Below, in pieces: positions 5,664 to 8,113 of a stretch of DNA of 8,113 nt (its first letter is position 1; each line of letters opens with the position of its first letter). The notes under the pieces are model-generated. The model saw nothing but the letters and a program-made list of their open reading frames with translations, was not told where the DNA came from and ran no database searches. The translations under genes were made by a program, and so were the position numbers. The stretch spans positions 1-8,113 of the forward strand of contig JAFWJP010000139.1 of the NCBI GenBank assembly GCA_017514645.1, written 5' to 3'. This DNA comes from Solobacterium sp. Its GTDB lineage: Bacteria > Bacillota_I > Bacilli_A > Erysipelotrichales > Erysipelotrichaceae.

Positions 5664-6762
5664 TTAGATCATTGTACGAAGATAACTGTAGATAAAACCG
5701 TCGAGGTCACCATCCATGACCGACTGGATATTGCCGACTTCATAACCGGTCCTGTGATCCTTGACCATGGTATAGGGATGGAATACGTAGGAACGGATCT
5801 GGGAACCCCATTCAATCGCTTTCTGTTCTCCCTTGACCTCGGCATCCCGTTTCCGGTTTTCTTCGATCCTGATGGCGAGAAGCTTGGATTTCAGCATGTT
5901 CATGCAGGCTTCACGGTTCTGGATCTGGGAACGCTGGCTCTGGCAGAATACGACGATACCGGTCGGCTTGTGAGTCATGCGTACGGCACTGTCGGTTTTG
6001 TTGATATGCTGTCCGCCGGCACCCGAAGAACGCATCGTGATGATCTCCAGGTCCTTTTCATCGATTTCAATGTCCATGTCGTCCTCAAATTGCGGCATAA
6101 CATCCACGGATGTAAATGACGTATGCCTTCTGGCATTGGAATCAAACGGCGAGATCCGCACCAGTCTGTGTACACCGTTTTCCGCCTTCAGATATCCATA
6201 GGCCATCGGGCCTTCGATCAGAAGCGAGCAGGACTTGACTCCGGCTTCTTCCCCTTCCTGGTAGTTCATGACCGTGATCTTGTACCCGTGACGTTCGGCA
6301 TAGCGCACATACATGCGGTACAGCATCTCCGCCCAGTCCATCGCTTCTGTTCCGCCGGCACCCGGATGGATCTCCAGGATTGCGTTATGGGAATCATATT
6401 CCCCGCTCAGCAGAACTCTGATCTCGAAGTCATTGTACTCCTTGAACACTTCTTCATACTCATCATCCATGAGCTGTTTCAGGTCAGGATCAAAGCTTTC
6501 TCCGAGTTCATCCACACCTGCTGCCAGTTCCTCCAGACCGGAGGAAACACGCTCAAAGGAACTGATCAGTTCCTTCAGGGCATTCGTATCCCGGATCAGG
6601 GACTGCGCCTTCTTCTGGTCATTCCAGAAATCAGGCTCTGCCATCCGGGCTTCATTCTTTTCTATGACTGCTCGTTTCCCGGCCAGGTCAAAGTGAGGAG
6701 CCGAGCTGCTCCATTTTTGCCCGGCTGGCGGCAATCGACTGCCTCATCTCATATAGTTCCAT
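5664..6762 (-). CDS. prfB: Peptide chain release factor 2, expressed by programmed +1 frameshift
   Basis: RF2 recognises UGA and UAA stop codons and triggers peptide release on the ribosome. Translation starts at the ATG at 6762-6760, six bases after AAGGAG, and reads 24 codons to CTT followed by an in-frame TGA (6690-6688). Slipping forward one base continues with GAC for 341 more codons, giving 365 residues, the normal RF2 length. In the joined protein the stop-codon recognition tripeptide SPF is at 204-206 and the catalytic GGQ at 249-251 (SSGAGGQHIN). The coiled N-terminal domain with PDFWND and the HPGAGGTEAMDW motif are also present. RF2 shortage slows termination at the TGA and favours the shift, so the protein regulates itself. 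It lies ten bases after secA, an arrangement usual in Bacillota, and its ribosome binding site overlaps the secA stop. A single-frame reading of the 356-codon open frame would give a wrong N-terminus. Confidence 0.97.
6687..6712 (-). other. Programmed +1 ribosomal frameshift site of prfB, with an upstream hairpin
   Basis: CTTTGAC at 6693-6687 is the canonical RF2 shift heptamer: tRNA-Leu on CTT slips to TTT while the TGA waits for RF2. The usual AGGGGG-like stimulator three bases upstream is not visible. At that distance there is instead a potential hairpin, GGAGC and GCTCC around the loop AGCTCG (6712-6697), ending three bases before CTT. The shift itself is firm; the role of the hairpin is inference. 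Confidence 0.93.
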
Positions 6763-6768
6763 CGTGTT

Positions 6769-6774
6769 CTCCTT
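6769..6774 (-). promoter_or_regulatory. Ribosome binding site of prfB, overlapping the secA stop codon
   Basis: Minus-strand AAGGAG is followed by AACACG and then the prfB ATG, a six-base spacing. Its first bases are part of the secA TAA stop (6775-6773), implying co-transcription. It fixes the true prfB start in the short first frame rather than in the long downstream frame. Confidence 0.88.
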
Positions 6775-8113
6775 ATGCCTTGTTTACTATGACTTTCAGA
6801 TTGCTGCAGTATGTAACAATGTTCTGCGCAATCTCATGCAGCATGTTCTGGAACAGACCGTATCCCTCCAGAACATACGCCTGCAGCGGATTCTGCTGTG
6901 CGAACGAACGAAGATTGATGCCGTCCCTCAGCTTGGCCATGATATCGATATGATCGACCCATGCCCGGTCTATGACCTTCAGGGACATCTCACGCTCAAA
7001 CGGCTGTACCTGTGCCATTGCCGGCGCAACTTTCTCATCGTAGGCCTTCCAGGCTTTCTCCATGACAATATCAGCTGCTTCCGTACGGGTCTTCCCCTGC
7101 AGATCCTCCGGCGTGACCACCGTCAGACCGATGGTTCCGAGATACCCGCAGAGTTCTTCAGCATTGACATTCTCCGTTCTGCTTTCCGGATCGGTATAGG
7201 CAGCCGCCGCATCATCCGCAATCCTGCGGAACATACTCTTGATAACGCTGTGAACATCTTCATTGTCGAGGATGTAGTTGCGCTGTTCGTACATCACTTC
7301 ACGCTGCTGACGCATAACATCGTCATACTGCAGAAGGTTCTTACGGCTGTCGAAGTTGACACCTTCCACCCGCTTCTGGGCACTCTCAATGGATTTGCTG
7401 ATGGTCTTGGATTCAATGGCCTCATCACCGAGTGCGGCGAATACGCTTTCCATCCGCTCACTGCCGAAGCGTACCATCAGATCGTCCTGTACGGATACAT
7501 AGAACCTGGACTCACCCGGGTCTCCCTGACGGCCGGAACGGCCTCTCAGCTGGTTATCGATACGCCTGGACTCATGGCGCTCACTGCCGAGCACACACAG
7601 ACCGCCCAGTTCGCGGACACCCTCTCCAAGCTTGATATCAGTACCACGGCCGGCCATGTTCGTAGCGATTGTTACAGCACCTTTCTGACCTGCTTTGGCG
7701 ATGATCTCTGCTTCTCTTGCGTGGTTCTTTGCGTTCAGTACCTCATGCGGAATCTTCGCTTCCTTCAGCATATCCGAGCTCAGCTCGGATGTTTCAACCG
7801 CACTGGTACCGACCAGTACCGGCTGACCTGCTGCATGGCGCCTGCCGACTTCCTTCACCAGCGCATCAAACTTGGCCTTCTTCGTTCCGTAGACCGCATC
7901 CGGCTGATCCACACGGATCACCGGACGGTTCGTCGGAACCTCGTAGACCAGCATGTTGTAGATCTCACGGAACTCTTCTTCCTCAGTCTTTGCTGTACCG
8001 GTCATACCGGCCAGTTTGTTGTACAGACGGAAGAAGTTCTGATAGGTGATCGTTGCCAGTACCGTTGTCTCCTGACGGATCGAAATTCCTTCCTTGGCAC
8101 ATACCGCCTGATG
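6773..8113 (-). CDS. secA: Preprotein translocase ATPase SecA, C-terminal part (5' end outside the window)
   Basis: SecA is the ATPase motor that pushes unfolded secretory proteins through the SecYEG channel at the cytoplasmic membrane. The window contains 446 residues, from HQAVCAKEG (end of the crosslinking/first motor region) to the stop. LAGMTGTAKTEEEEF (window residues 34-48) is a SecA hallmark. The second nucleotide-binding motor domain follows, with TNMAGRGTDIKLG (151-163) and the arginine-finger motif NQLRGRSGRQGDPG (187-200). The helical scaffold and wing domains follow, ending with AWVDHIDIMAKLRDGINLRSF. The protein stops shortly after this helix. The usual flexible linker and the C-terminal zinc-binding CxCxSGx motif, which binds SecB or ribosomes in many bacteria, are absent. 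The gene begins beyond 8113. It is followed at ten bases by prfB. Confidence 0.98.
   Translation of the reverse strand, partial: HQAVCAKEGISIRQETTVLATITYQNFFRLYNKLAGMTGTAKTEEEEFREIYNMLVYEVPTNRPVIRVDQPDAVYGTKKAKFDALVKEVGRRHAAGQPVLVGTSAVETSELSSDMLKEAKIPHEVLNAKNHAREAEIIAKAGQKGAVTIATNMAGRGTDIKLGEGVRELGGLCVLGSERHESRRIDNQLRGRSGRQGDPGESRFYVSVQDDLMVRFGSERMESVFAALGDEAIESKTISKSIESAQKRVEGVNFDSRKNLLQYDDVMRQQREVMYEQRNYILDNEDVHSVIKSMFRRIADDAAAAYTDPESRTENVNAEELCGYLGTIGLTVVTPEDLQGKTRTEAADIVMEKAWKAYDEKVAPAMAQVQPFEREMSLKVIDRAWVDHIDIMAKLRDGINLRSFAQQNPLQAYVLEGYGLFQNMLHEIAQNIVTYCSNLKVIVNKA

Noticed and set aside
4692..6119. A 475-codon plus-strand open frame spanning parts of the pseudouridine synthase and prfB genes
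   Set aside because: It crosses two well-identified minus-strand genes and the hairpin gap between them, and its translation resembles no protein family. Codon bias of the real genes leaves few antisense stops.
6690..6734. prfB as a 356-codon gene starting at 6734, or as a pseudogene broken by TGA
   Set aside because: The CTTTGAC shift site, the good ribosome binding site at 6769-6774 and the restored 365-residue length show a normal programmed frameshift.
1..8113. CRISPR array, tRNA/rRNA genes, insertion sequence or prophage
   Set aside because: No regularly spaced direct repeats, transposase, integrase or structured RNA gene was seen. The phage-type lysozyme domain is attached to a membrane anchor and has no phage neighbours, so it alone does not indicate a prophage.

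Overview
All recognisable genes in this window lie on the minus strand, so read right to left it holds: the 3' two thirds of secA, prfB (release factor 2, made through a programmed +1 frameshift), a long frame joining a pseudouridine synthase to a membrane-anchored lysozyme, a MATE-family transporter, a manganese-type Xaa-Pro aminopeptidase, and the first 14 codons of an exodeoxyribonuclease III gene. Coding density is very high. The largest gap between genes is 73 bases, and no stretch over 300 bases is empty.

The organism is probably a Gram-positive Bacillota (Firmicutes). The secA-prfB neighbour pair is typical of that phylum, the Shine-Dalgarno sequences are strong AAGGAG/GGAGG types, and the lysozyme with Ig-like repeats is built like a Gram-positive cell-surface protein. 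The balanced base composition (about half G+C by eye) and the protein styles would suit a gut Erysipelotrichia or related lineage. That placement is inference.

Layout: (1) 6773-8113, secA, ending 10 bases before the prfB start, with the prfB ribosome binding site overlapping the secA stop. (2) 5664-6762, prfB with a CTT-TGA-C shift site. (3) A 30-base gap holding a perfect 8-bp hairpin. (4) 3342-5633, the pseudouridine synthase/lysozyme frame. (5) A 73-base gap with a probable promoter. (6) 1910-3268, the transporter, ending in a clear intrinsic terminator. (7) A probable promoter abutting that terminator, then the aminopeptidase (40-1845) with a TTG start, overlapped by ATGA with the exonuclease gene. 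This suggests three transcription units: secA-prfB-(pseudouridine synthase/lysozyme), the transporter alone, and aminopeptidase-exonuclease.

The most unusual item is the 763-residue frame at 3342-5633. A cytoplasmic RNA-modifying enzyme runs without a stop into a transmembrane segment, Ig-like repeats and a phage-tail-type lysozyme. The join has a GGGG run followed by ATGA. Removing one G would split the frame into two ordinary-sized, ATGA-overlapping genes. It is therefore either a real and very odd fusion that tethers a pseudouridine synthase to the membrane, or the result of a one-base indel (natural or technical). Apart from this, the window is mostly ordinary core-genome content.
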